Below the pieces are notes generated by a model. It did no database searches, had not been told where the DNA came from, and saw nothing but the letters and a program-made list of their open reading frames with translations. From Pigmentiphaga sp. NML080357 (GTDB lineage Bacteria > Pseudomonadota > Gammaproteobacteria > Burkholderiales > Burkholderiaceae_B): DNA of 64,000 nt. A program made the translations under genes and the position numbers. The DNA lies in NCBI RefSeq assembly GCF_002188465.1, contig NZ_NINW01000037.1:1-64000 (forward strand), written 5' to 3'. Shown here piece by piece: positions 37,917 through 46,409 of this stretch (the stretch's first letter is position 1; every line of letters starts with the position of its first letter).

Positions 37917-39080
37917 ATGAAACTGCATCTTCGCTCTTGCCTCGCATCATGCGTCCTGGCCGCCGCGGCCGCGCACGGCCCTGCGCATGCCGCCGACAAG
38001 CCCTTGAAGATCGGCGTCGTCACCGAGTTCTCCGGCACCTATGCCTCCGCCGGGCAGTCCATCGAAAGCGCGATGCGCGCCTACATGAAGCTCAACGGCG
38101 ACACCGTGGCCGGCCGCAAGGTCGAGCTCATCCTGCGCGACACCGGCGGCATCTCGCCCGAGAACGCGCGCCGCTACGCGCAGGAACTGGTCACCCGCGA
38201 CAAGGTCGACGCGCTGGTGGGCTTCAACTTCACCCCCAACGCGCTGGCCGCCGCGCCCATCGCCACCGCGGCCAAGACGCCGATGATCGCGCTCGCGGCC
38301 ACGGCCATCGTCACCGAGAAGTCTCCCTATATCGTGCGCACCGCGTTCACGCTCGGACAGACGTCGGCGCCCATGGCCACCTGGGCGGCCAGGAACGGCA
38401 TCAAGCGCGTATTCTCGCTGGTGTCCGACTACGGCCCCGGGCACGACGCCGCGCAGGCCTTCAAGGATGCGTTCACCGCCGCCGGCGGCCAGATGGCGGG
38501 CGAAATACGCATGCCCGTCAGCAGCATGGAATTCGCGCCCTTCCTGCAACGGGCCCGCGACGCGCGCGCCGACGCCATCTTCGTGTTCGTGCCGGGCAGC
38601 GAAGCCGCCATCGCCTTCATGAAGGCGTACAACGAACGCGGTTTCAAGCAAGCGGGCATTCGCCTGATCGGCACGGGCGACCTGGTCGACGACGACTCGC
38701 TGCCGGCCATCGGCGACGTCGCGCTGGATACCGTCACCGCCCACCACTACTCGGCCGCGCACGACTCCGACCTGAACCGCGGCTTCGTCAAGGCGGTCCA
38801 GGATCAGGGACGCAAGCGGCCCAACTTCATCGGAGTGGGCGCCTATGACGCCATGGCCGTCATCTACGCCGCGGTCAAGAAAACCGGCGGCGATACCGAC
38901 GGCGACAAGCTCGTCGCGGCGATGAAAGGACTCAAGCTCGACAGCCCGCGCGGCCCGATCTCGATCGACCCCGCCACGCGCGACATCGTGCAAGACATCT
39001 ACATCCGCAAAGTCCAGAAGGTCGGAGGCGAGCTCTACAACGTCGAGTTCGACAAGATCAAGGCCGTCAAGGCCCGCTAG
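37917..39080 (+). CDS. Branched-chain-type ABC transporter substrate-binding protein
   Basis: A 387-residue periplasmic protein of the LivJ/type I family. A signal peptide ends PAHA. The domain opens LKIGVVTEFSGTYASAGQSIESAMRAYMKLN and continues with VDALVGFNFTPNALAAAPIA and DAIFVFVPGSEA. Relatives in catabolic clusters bind aromatic acids rather than leucine. AAAGGAG lies upstream. Four importer genes follow directly, giving a complete system. Confidence 0.93.
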   Translation: MKLHLRSCLASCVLAAAAAHGPAHAADKPLKIGVVTEFSGTYASAGQSIESAMRAYMKLNGDTVAGRKVELILRDTGGISPENARRYAQELVTRDKVDALVGFNFTPNALAAAPIATAAKTPMIALAATAIVTEKSPYIVRTAFTLGQTSAPMATWAARNGIKRVFSLVSDYGPGHDAAQAFKDAFTAAGGQMAGEIRMPVSSMEFAPFLQRARDARADAIFVFVPGSEAAIAFMKAYNERGFKQAGIRLIGTGDLVDDDSLPAIGDVALDTVTAHHYSAAHDSDLNRGFVKAVQDQGRKRPNFIGVGAYDAMAVIYAAVKKTGGDTDGDKLVAAMKGLKLDSPRGPISIDPATRDIVQDIYIRKVQKVGGELYNVEFDKIKAVKAR

Positions 39081-39094
39081 CCAAAGGAGTCCGC

Positions 39095-39976
39095 ATGCTG
39101 ACCGACTTCGTCGGCGTGATCATCGATGGAACGTCGTACGGCGCCATGCTGTTCGTGATCGCGCTCGGATTGTCCATCACGCTGGGGTTGATGGGTTTCG
39201 TCAACCTCGCGCACACCGCCGTCGCCATGTTCGGCGGCTATTTCCTCGTTACGCTGGTCAACCAGTTGGCCTGGCCGTTCTTCGCGTCGGTGGCCGTGGT
39301 CGTGGCGGCGATCGCCCTGGCCAGCCTGGTGCTGGAACGCGTGGTCTATGCGCCCTTTTATCGCGCCACGGCGCTCGACCAGAGCCTCCTGACCTTCGGG
39401 TTGATGCTGATGGCCGGCGGCATCGTCCACTATTTCTGGGGGCCGTCGCAACAGGCGGTGCGGGTGCCCGAGTACCTGGACGGCCGCTGGTACCTGGGCG
39501 ATCTCAGCGTCTCCAAGTACAGGCTGATGCTGCTCGGCACGGGCCTGGCCTTGCTCGCCCTGCTGAACTGGGGACTCGACTCGACCCGCCTGGGCGCGAT
39601 GATCCGCGCCTCGGTCGACAACCAGCGCATCGCGGCCGCGATGGGCATACCGGTCAAGCGCGTATTCATGATCGCCTTCGCGATCGGCAGCGGGCTCGCG
39701 GCGCTGGGCGGCGCACTCGGGGCCGAGGTGCTGGGCCTGGATCCGGCCTTCGCCACGCGCACGCTGGTGCTGTGCCTGCTCGTGGTGGTGCTGGGCGGCG
39801 CCGGCTCGGTCAACGGCACCTTCTTCGCCGCCATGCTGCTGGGCATCTGCGACATCGGCAGCAAATACTACGTCCCCGAGTTCGGGGCCTTCATGATCTA
39901 CGTGCTCATGGCGCTGGTCCTGCTGTACCGGCCGCAAGGCCTCTACAGCCTCTTCGCGCGCAGGAGGGCCGCATGA
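39095..39976 (+). CDS. Branched-chain-type ABC transporter permease (LivH-like)
   Basis: A 293-residue inner-membrane permease with about eight helices. It has the LivH pattern DGTSYGAMLFVIALGLSITLGLMGFVNLAH at the start and the EAA-like loop MGIPVKRVFMIAFAIGSGLAALGG. It follows the binding protein by 14 bases with AAAGGAG, and its stop overlaps the ATG of the next permease. Confidence 0.94.
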   Translation: MLTDFVGVIIDGTSYGAMLFVIALGLSITLGLMGFVNLAHTAVAMFGGYFLVTLVNQLAWPFFASVAVVVAAIALASLVLERVVYAPFYRATALDQSLLTFGLMLMAGGIVHYFWGPSQQAVRVPEYLDGRWYLGDLSVSKYRLMLLGTGLALLALLNWGLDSTRLGAMIRASVDNQRIAAAMGIPVKRVFMIAFAIGSGLAALGGALGAEVLGLDPAFATRTLVLCLLVVVLGGAGSVNGTFFAAMLLGICDIGSKYYVPEFGAFMIYVLMALVLLYRPQGLYSLFARRRAA

Positions 39977-40959
39977 ACGGCAGCCCGCTGCGCCCCCTGC
40001 TGGACCGCTCGCGCTGGCGCGTGCCCGAGCTCGTGTTCTGGACGCTCGTCGTCGCGGCCTTCTTCGTCTTTCCCGATCACCGCAGCCTGGGCGCGCAAGT
40101 GCTGGTGACCGGCATCTTCGCGCTGTCGCTCGACATGCTGCTGGGCTACGCGGGCATCGTCACCCTGGGACATGCCGCGTTCTTCGGCGTGGGCGCGTTC
40201 ACCGCCGGCTGGCTCGGCAAGTACGGCTGGCACGAACCGGTCTCGGCGCTGGCCATCGCCGCCGCCGTCACGGCATGCGCGGGCGCGCTCGGCAGCCGGC
40301 TGGTCGTGCGGGGCACCGACCTGAGCCGGCTCATGGTGACGCTGGCCATCGGCCTCGTGCTGTACGAGGCCGCCAACAAGGCCACCGCGGTCACCGGCGG
40401 CATCGACGGCCTGCAAGGCATCGAGTTCGCGCCGCTGCTTGGCCTCTTCCCGTTCGACCTCATGGGATCGACCGCCTACGCATACGCGGCCATCGTGGCC
40501 TTCGTCACGCTCTACCTCGTGCGCAGGCTGGTCAATTCGCCCTATGGCCTGTCCCTGCATGCCACGCGCATGAACCGCCGGCGCGCGCTGGCCGTTGGCA
40601 TCGACGACGGCCGCACCCTGGCGATCTCCTACGTCGCCTCGGCGGCGGTGGCGGGCGTCGCGGGCGCGCTGACGACGCAGATCACGCAGTTCATCACCAT
40701 CGATGCGCTCGGTTTCGGGCGGTCGGCCGACATCCTGATCATCGCCGCGCTGGGCGGCGTGGGCTACCTGTACGGCGGCTTCATCGGCGCGCTGGTATTC
40801 GTCGTGGGCCGCGACCTGCTGTCCGGCATCAGCCCCGCCTATTGGCATTTCTGGCTGGGCCTGCTGCTGGTGCTCACCATCTTCTTTGCCCGCGGCGGCA
40901 TCATGGGCACCGCCGCACGGCTGGCCCGGCGCCTGGCGCACAAGGAGGCGCAACGATGA
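39973..40959 (+). CDS. Branched-chain-type ABC transporter permease (LivM-like)
   Basis: A 328-residue membrane permease, the LivM partner of the LivH-like protein. Several long hydrophobic helices surround LGYAGIVTLGHAAFFGVGAFTAGW and the cytoplasmic loop in which GIDDGRTLAISYVASAAVAGVAGAL lies. The ATG at 39973 overlaps the previous stop (ATGA), and its own stop overlaps the ATPase start, so the whole importer is translationally coupled. Confidence 0.94.
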   Translation: MNGSPLRPLLDRSRWRVPELVFWTLVVAAFFVFPDHRSLGAQVLVTGIFALSLDMLLGYAGIVTLGHAAFFGVGAFTAGWLGKYGWHEPVSALAIAAAVTACAGALGSRLVVRGTDLSRLMVTLAIGLVLYEAANKATAVTGGIDGLQGIEFAPLLGLFPFDLMGSTAYAYAAIVAFVTLYLVRRLVNSPYGLSLHATRMNRRRALAVGIDDGRTLAISYVASAAVAGVAGALTTQITQFITIDALGFGRSADILIIAALGGVGYLYGGFIGALVFVVGRDLLSGISPAYWHFWLGLLLVLTIFFARGGIMGTAARLARRLAHKEAQR

Positions 40960-41714
40960 TACAGACCGTGGACCTGTGCAAGCGCTTCGGCGCGCTGGTG
41001 GCGACCGACAACGTGAACCTGTCGCTCGCTCCCGGCGACCGGCATGCGCTGATCGGCCCGAACGGCGCGGGCAAGACGACCTTCATCAACCTGCTGACCG
41101 GCATGCTGCGCCCGACCTCGGGCCGCGTGCTGCTGGACGGCGCGGACGTGACCGCGGCGCCGCCCGACAAACGGGTGGACCTGGGGCTGGTGCGCACTTT
41201 CCAGATCAATACGCTGTTCCTGGATATGACCGTGCTGGAGGCGGTCACGCTGGTCGTGCTGGCGCGCACCGGAGCCGTCCGCTCGCTGTTCGGGTCGCTG
41301 CGCCGGCATGAGCCGGCGGCCACCGAGGCCTGGGAATTGCTCGAGCGCATCGGCCTGGCGCAGGACGCGCATCGGCCCACCCGGCAGCTCGCCTATGGCA
41401 GGCAGCGGCTGGTGGAAATCGCGCTCGCGCTGGCGCGCAAGCCCAAGGTGCTGCTGCTGGACGAACCGGCGGCCGGCGTCTCGGCGGCCGACAGCCGCCA
41501 TGTCTTCGCGGTCCTGGATCGACTGCCCCAGGACATCGCCATCCTTTTGATCGAACACGACATGAACCTCGTCTTCCGTTTTGCGCAACGCATTTCGGTG
41601 CTCGTCGCCGGCCGCCTCATCGCCACCGGGCTACCTGGCGACATCGCCCGCGATCCCCGCGTGCGCGAGGCCTACCTCGGGCAGGCGGCGCCCCTGGAGG
41701 CGGCATGCGCATGA
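40956..41714 (+). CDS. Branched-chain-type ABC transporter ATPase (LivG-like)
   Basis: A 252-residue nucleotide-binding subunit. Walker A is GPNGAGKTT (about 35-43); a Q-loop lies in VRTFQINTLF. The ABC signature is degenerate (LAYGRQRLVEIALAL, lacking the usual LSGGQ). Walker B is VLLLDEPAAG and the H-loop is IEHDMNLVF. The LivG-type C-terminal sequence VREAYLG is present. It starts inside the LivM stop. Confidence 0.93.
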   Translation: MIQTVDLCKRFGALVATDNVNLSLAPGDRHALIGPNGAGKTTFINLLTGMLRPTSGRVLLDGADVTAAPPDKRVDLGLVRTFQINTLFLDMTVLEAVTLVVLARTGAVRSLFGSLRRHEPAATEAWELLERIGLAQDAHRPTRQLAYGRQRLVEIALALARKPKVLLLDEPAAGVSAADSRHVFAVLDRLPQDIAILLIEHDMNLVFRFAQRISVLVAGRLIATGLPGDIARDPRVREAYLGQAAPLEAACA

Positions 41715-42430
41715 GCGCTACGGACAGCCTGCTGCAACTGGAGCACGTGCGCGCCGGCTACGGCGACGCGATGGTGCTGGACGATCTCTCGTTCTCCGTG
41801 GGCGCCGGCGACGGTCTGGCGGTGCTCGGACGCAATGGCGTGGGCAAGACCACCCTGCTCGAAACCCTGATGGGCAACACGCGCCTGACGGCAGGGCGCA
41901 TCCTCTGGCAAGGCCGCGACCTCGCCAGGCTGGACGCCTGCCAGCGATCTCGCGCCGGGCTGGGCTGGGTGCCGCAGGAGCGAGAGGTGTTCGCCTCGCT
42001 GACCGTCGAGGAAAACCTGACCGTGGTGGCCTGCCGCGGCCCGTGGACGCTGGACCGGGTATACGGTCTGTTTCCGCGACTGCGCGAGCGGCGCAACAAC
42101 CTGGGCAACGAACTGTCCGGCGGAGAACAGCAGATGCTGGCGATAGGCCGCGCGCTCATGACCAACCCGCGCCTGCTCCTTCTGGACGAACCCATGGAAG
42201 GCCTGGCTCCTATCGTCGTCGAGGAACTCGGCGCCGCCATCATTGCCCTGCACACGCAGGAAGGCATGAGCACCATCGTGGTCGAGCAACACCCGGTCAT
42301 CGCCCTGGCCATGACCTCGACCGCCATCATCCTGGACCGCGGCCGCATCGTGCATCGGTCCTCGAGCGAAGAACTGCGGGCGTCGCCCGAGATACTCGAC
42401 CGCTGGCTCAATGTTGCCGCGGCCGAGTGA
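41711..42430 (+). CDS. Branched-chain-type ABC transporter ATPase (LivF-like)
   Basis: A 239-residue ATPase. Walker A is GRNGVGKTT, the signature is LSGGEQQM, Walker B is LLLLDEPMEG and the H-loop histidine is in VEQHPV. The ATG at 41711 overlaps the LivG-like stop in the ATGA pattern used throughout this operon; ATG 41705 is an alternative. It completes a five-part importer placed between the hydrolases and the dioxygenase. Confidence 0.93.
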   Translation: MSATDSLLQLEHVRAGYGDAMVLDDLSFSVGAGDGLAVLGRNGVGKTTLLETLMGNTRLTAGRILWQGRDLARLDACQRSRAGLGWVPQEREVFASLTVEENLTVVACRGPWTLDRVYGLFPRLRERRNNLGNELSGGEQQMLAIGRALMTNPRLLLLDEPMEGLAPIVVEELGAAIIALHTQEGMSTIVVEQHPVIALAMTSTAIILDRGRIVHRSSSEELRASPEILDRWLNVAAAE

Positions 42431-42465
42431 ACGACTTATCGTTTTCATCGAATCAAGGAGCCAGC

Positions 42466-42771
42466 ATGGGAATCCGAGACACCGACAAGACCCTGCCTTC
42501 CAACCGCATGGTGTTCGAGCTGCGGCGCGACGAGCAGAAGTACCTCGCCTTCAAAGAGGACCTGGAAGCCACCATGGCGGCCTACGGCCTGGGCGAGGAA
42601 GAGAAACGCGCCTGGCGCGCCATAGACATCGAGGCCCTCGGCGCGATGGGCATGCACCCCTATTTCCTGCCCCAGGTCTCGCGCCTGTTCAAGGGCGGCT
42701 CGCGCAACCACAACGACAGCGACGCGGCCCGCCTGTATGCCGAGAAAATGGGTATCGCATCCAAGGACTGA
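42466..42771 (+). CDS. Extradiol dioxygenase small (LigA-like) subunit
   Basis: A 101-residue helical protein resembling the alpha subunit of protocatechuate 4,5-dioxygenase. Recognisable stretches are SNRMVFELRRDEQKYLAFKEDLEATMAAYGL and the C-terminal ALGAMGMHPYFLPQVSRL. LigA is about 140 residues, so this is a compact form. It lacks metal ligands and in LigAB-type enzymes shapes the active site. AAGGAG precedes the ATG. It is followed 14 bases later by the catalytic subunit. Confidence 0.87.
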   Translation: MGIRDTDKTLPSNRMVFELRRDEQKYLAFKEDLEATMAAYGLGEEEKRAWRAIDIEALGAMGMHPYFLPQVSRLFKGGSRNHNDSDAARLYAEKMGIASKD

Positions 42772-42785
42772 CTCCGGAGACTCGC

Positions 42786-43634
42786 ATGGCAAAGATCGTA
42801 GCAACCCTGGGCGTGGCCCACGCTCCCGGCGTCACCGGCTGGATAGACAAGGCGCCGCAGCATGAGCAGGACGGCGTATTGGCCGGCTATGCCAGGTTCC
42901 AGCAGTTGATGGACGAGGTGCGTCCGGACGTGGTCATCGGCATCGCCAACGACCATCTGCTGAACTTCTCGCTCGACAACATTCCGGACTTCTGCGTGGG
43001 CATCGGCGAACAATGGGCCGGCCCGGCGCCTTGGTTCCGCGACTGGCTCAACATCCCGGACTACACGGTGGCCGGCCACCGCGAACTCGGGCGCGCGCTC
43101 GTGCGCGAATCGGCCAAGGCGGGCATCAACCATGCCTTCGCCGACAAGCTCTTGTTCGACGACAACTGGTCGGTGCCGCTCAAGTTCCTGTTCCCGCGCT
43201 ACGACGTGCGCTTCGTCCCCATCCACATGAATCCCATCGTGCCGCCGGTGCCCAGCGCGGCGCACTGCTACGCGGTGGGAGAGACCATCGCGCGCATCGT
43301 CCAGCAATTCCCGTCGGACGAGCGGGTGGTGGTCATGGGTACGGGCGGCCTCTCGCACGATCCCGGCGGCAAGGACTACTTCACGGTGCACGAGGAATTC
43401 GACCGCTGGTTCCTCGAATTGATGGAATCCGGCGATGCCGAGCGCGTCAAGCGCGAACTCACCTTCGACAAGCTGCTGACCGGGGGCGACGGCGGCGCGG
43501 GCGAATTGCTGGCATGGGTCGTCGCCATGGGCGCGGCCGGCGTATGCGGCAATACGCGTGCGGAAACCGTGTTCTACGTGCCCTCGGTGCCGATGCGCTG
43601 CGGCATGGGTGGAGTCTACTGGCGGCTCGATTGA
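42786..43634 (+). CDS. Class III extradiol dioxygenase catalytic (LigB-like) subunit
   Basis: A 282-residue LigB-type ring-opening dioxygenase. Candidate Fe(II) ligands are His12 (LGVAHAPG) and His57 (IANDHLLNF), with Glu in NTRAETVFY near residue 260. The catalytic His191 lies in TGGLSHDPGG. The family cleaves vicinal diols beside one hydroxyl, including protocatechuate, gallate and some dihydroxypyridines. The usual aldehyde dehydrogenase, hydratase and aldolase genes of protocatechuate 4,5-cleavage are missing from this operon and amidase-type genes are present instead, so the substrate is probably not protocatechuate. It is the last gene of the operon. Confidence 0.9.
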   Translation: MAKIVATLGVAHAPGVTGWIDKAPQHEQDGVLAGYARFQQLMDEVRPDVVIGIANDHLLNFSLDNIPDFCVGIGEQWAGPAPWFRDWLNIPDYTVAGHRELGRALVRESAKAGINHAFADKLLFDDNWSVPLKFLFPRYDVRFVPIHMNPIVPPVPSAAHCYAVGETIARIVQQFPSDERVVVMGTGGLSHDPGGKDYFTVHEEFDRWFLELMESGDAERVKRELTFDKLLTGGDGGAGELLAWVVAMGAAGVCGNTRAETVFYVPSVPMRCGMGGVYWRLD

Positions 43635-43647
43635 CGGGCGCGCCGGG

Positions 43648-43848
43648 CTAGGCGAACCTGCGCAACATCCACGCGGCGCAGGCCGTCAAGGCCAGCGTCC
43701 ACAACAGCAGGATCGCCACGGCCCCCGCCACGCTGCGGGGCGGGGCAGCCTGCAGCTCTCGCTCCTCGGCCTGCCTGGCCACCCACAGCGTGAACGCGTC
43801 TCGCTTGATCCGGCGCGCCCACGCGCGGAGCGTGGCAAGGACTGTCAT
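43648..43848 (-). CDS. Short DUF1232/YkvA-like membrane protein
   Basis: A 66-residue protein with an amphipathic N-terminus (LATLRAWARRIKRDAFTLWVARQ) and one transmembrane helix (VAGAVAILLLWTLALTACAAWML). The N-terminus resembles that of YkvA/DUF1232 proteins, which normally continue with a PIDLIPD motif that is absent here. It may be a shortened derivative or an independent small protein. It follows yihY on the same strand by 11 bases and could be co-transcribed. Confidence 0.5.
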   Translation of the reverse strand: MTVLATLRAWARRIKRDAFTLWVARQAEERELQAAPPRSVAGAVAILLLWTLALTACAAWMLRRFA

Positions 43849-43859
43849 GGCCGCGGCGG

Positions 43860-45323
43860 TCAGGACGCGCGCAGGCGACGCAGTCTCTCGTCCTGCACGG
43901 CTTCGGTCGCCTCTTCTTCGGCCTCGGCCTCCCGCTCGCCCTGGTCCGGCTCCAGCTCCAGTTCGCGATCCAGGGCCAGTTCCGCCTCGACTTCCTCCGG
44001 CCGTTGTTTCAAGGCCTCGGCAATGGTGACCGAACCGCTTTCCCAGGCCGCGTTCACCGCCCGCAGCAGCATGGGATCATCGGCCAGCGGGCCCCGGTCC
44101 AGCAGCAGCCGGTCCACCACCGGCGCCAAGGTCGCCACCGTCGGGTCGCACACCATGGCCCACCGCTCGCGGGCGCTGCCGGCATCGCCGATGCGCGCGA
44201 TGTAGCCAATGCTGGCCAGGGTATCGAGCACCACCATCAGTTCGTCGTGATGCAGGTTCAGCCGGCTGCGCAGCGATAGCGTGCTCAGCCCCGGCGGGTT
44301 GCGGTCCCGCACGGAAGACAGGGCGCGCAGGATGGACAAGGCATCGACGAAGGGCCGCCCCGGCCGCCGCACCGTTTCCCAGCGCCCCATGCGGATCAGG
44401 GGCAGGCTGGCCGCCAGGGTGGCGCCGAACAGCGTCACGAGCCACGACAGGTAGACCCAAATCAGGAAGATCGGCAGCGTGGCGAAGGCGCCGTACAGCA
44501 CGGTGTAGGTGGGAAAGCGGGTGAGGTAGAAGGCGAAGCCGGATTTCATGATTTCCAGCACGATGGCGGCCGCGAAACCGCCCGTCATCGCGTCGCGTGT
44601 CTCGACATGGCGGTTGGGGACCACCATGAACAGAGCGCCGAAGGCCAATCCAGTCAGAATCAGCGGAATGAAGGACAGCAGCACGCCGATGGGCGCGGGC
44701 ACGTCTCCCACCAGCCCCATGGATTCGCGCGCCAGGAAGGACGTGGCCCACAGGCTGGCGCCGATCAGCACCGGCCCCAGCGTGAGCGTGGCCCAGTAGA
44801 TCAGCACCCGCTGCGCCAGGGGCCGGCCCTTGCGCACATGCCAGATCTCGTTCAGCGCCTTGTCGATGGTGAGCATCAGCGACACGGCGGTGATCATCAG
44901 GAAGATGCCGCCCACCGCCGTCAGCCGGCTCGCCTTCTGCGCGAACTGGTTGAGGTAGTCCATGATGTTGTCGGCAACGGACGGCGGCATCAGGTTGCTC
45001 ACCAGGAACGCCTCCAGGGCCCCCTGGAATTCGCGGAACAGCGGAAAGGCTGTGAACAGCGCCAGCGCCACCGCCAGCAGCGGCACCATGGAGAGCACGG
45101 AGGTAAAGGTCAGGCTGGAGGCGACTTGCGTAATGCGCTCCTCGGCCGCGCGCTGCAGGGCGAACCTCAAGAGCCTGCCCACGCGCGCCGGCCAGGACTC
45201 GTGCGCCAGCAGATGGCGGCGCAGCGCCGCGGTGCGGGATTCGGGACGGGCGGGCCCCGCTGCGGAAGAGGACGGCGTCGGTGACGTGGCGGAAATCGGC
45301 ATCTCGGAAGCGTTCTGGACCAT
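43860..45323 (-). CDS. YihY/BrkB-family inner-membrane protein
   Basis: A 487-residue protein with about six transmembrane helices of the YihY (formerly ribonuclease BN) family. The opening ITQVASSLTFTSVLSMVPLLAVALALFTAFP and the TIDKALNEIWHVRKGRP motif are diagnostic. A long soluble C-terminal part (about 300-487) has winged-helix-like character and a Glu-rich end. The exact function of the family is not established. The start is uncertain: ATG 45323 or ATG 45302, neither with a strong Shine-Dalgarno. It diverges from wrbA across only 21 bases. Confidence 0.88.
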   Translation of the reverse strand: MVQNASEMPISATSPTPSSSAAGPARPESRTAALRRHLLAHESWPARVGRLLRFALQRAAEERITQVASSLTFTSVLSMVPLLAVALALFTAFPLFREFQGALEAFLVSNLMPPSVADNIMDYLNQFAQKASRLTAVGGIFLMITAVSLMLTIDKALNEIWHVRKGRPLAQRVLIYWATLTLGPVLIGASLWATSFLARESMGLVGDVPAPIGVLLSFIPLILTGLAFGALFMVVPNRHVETRDAMTGGFAAAIVLEIMKSGFAFYLTRFPTYTVLYGAFATLPIFLIWVYLSWLVTLFGATLAASLPLIRMGRWETVRRPGRPFVDALSILRALSSVRDRNPPGLSTLSLRSRLNLHHDELMVVLDTLASIGYIARIGDAGSARERWAMVCDPTVATLAPVVDRLLLDRGPLADDPMLLRAVNAAWESGSVTIAEALKQRPEEVEAELALDRELELEPDQGEREAEAEEEATEAVQDERLRRLRAS

Positions 45324-45335
45324 GACGAGAGATAA

Positions 45336-46351
<1,016 letters not shown>

Positions 46352-46409
46352 CGGCCGGCCGCGGACGCCCTCCTGGCTTTCGCCCGGCCCGGCTCCGGAT
46401 GGAGGATGC

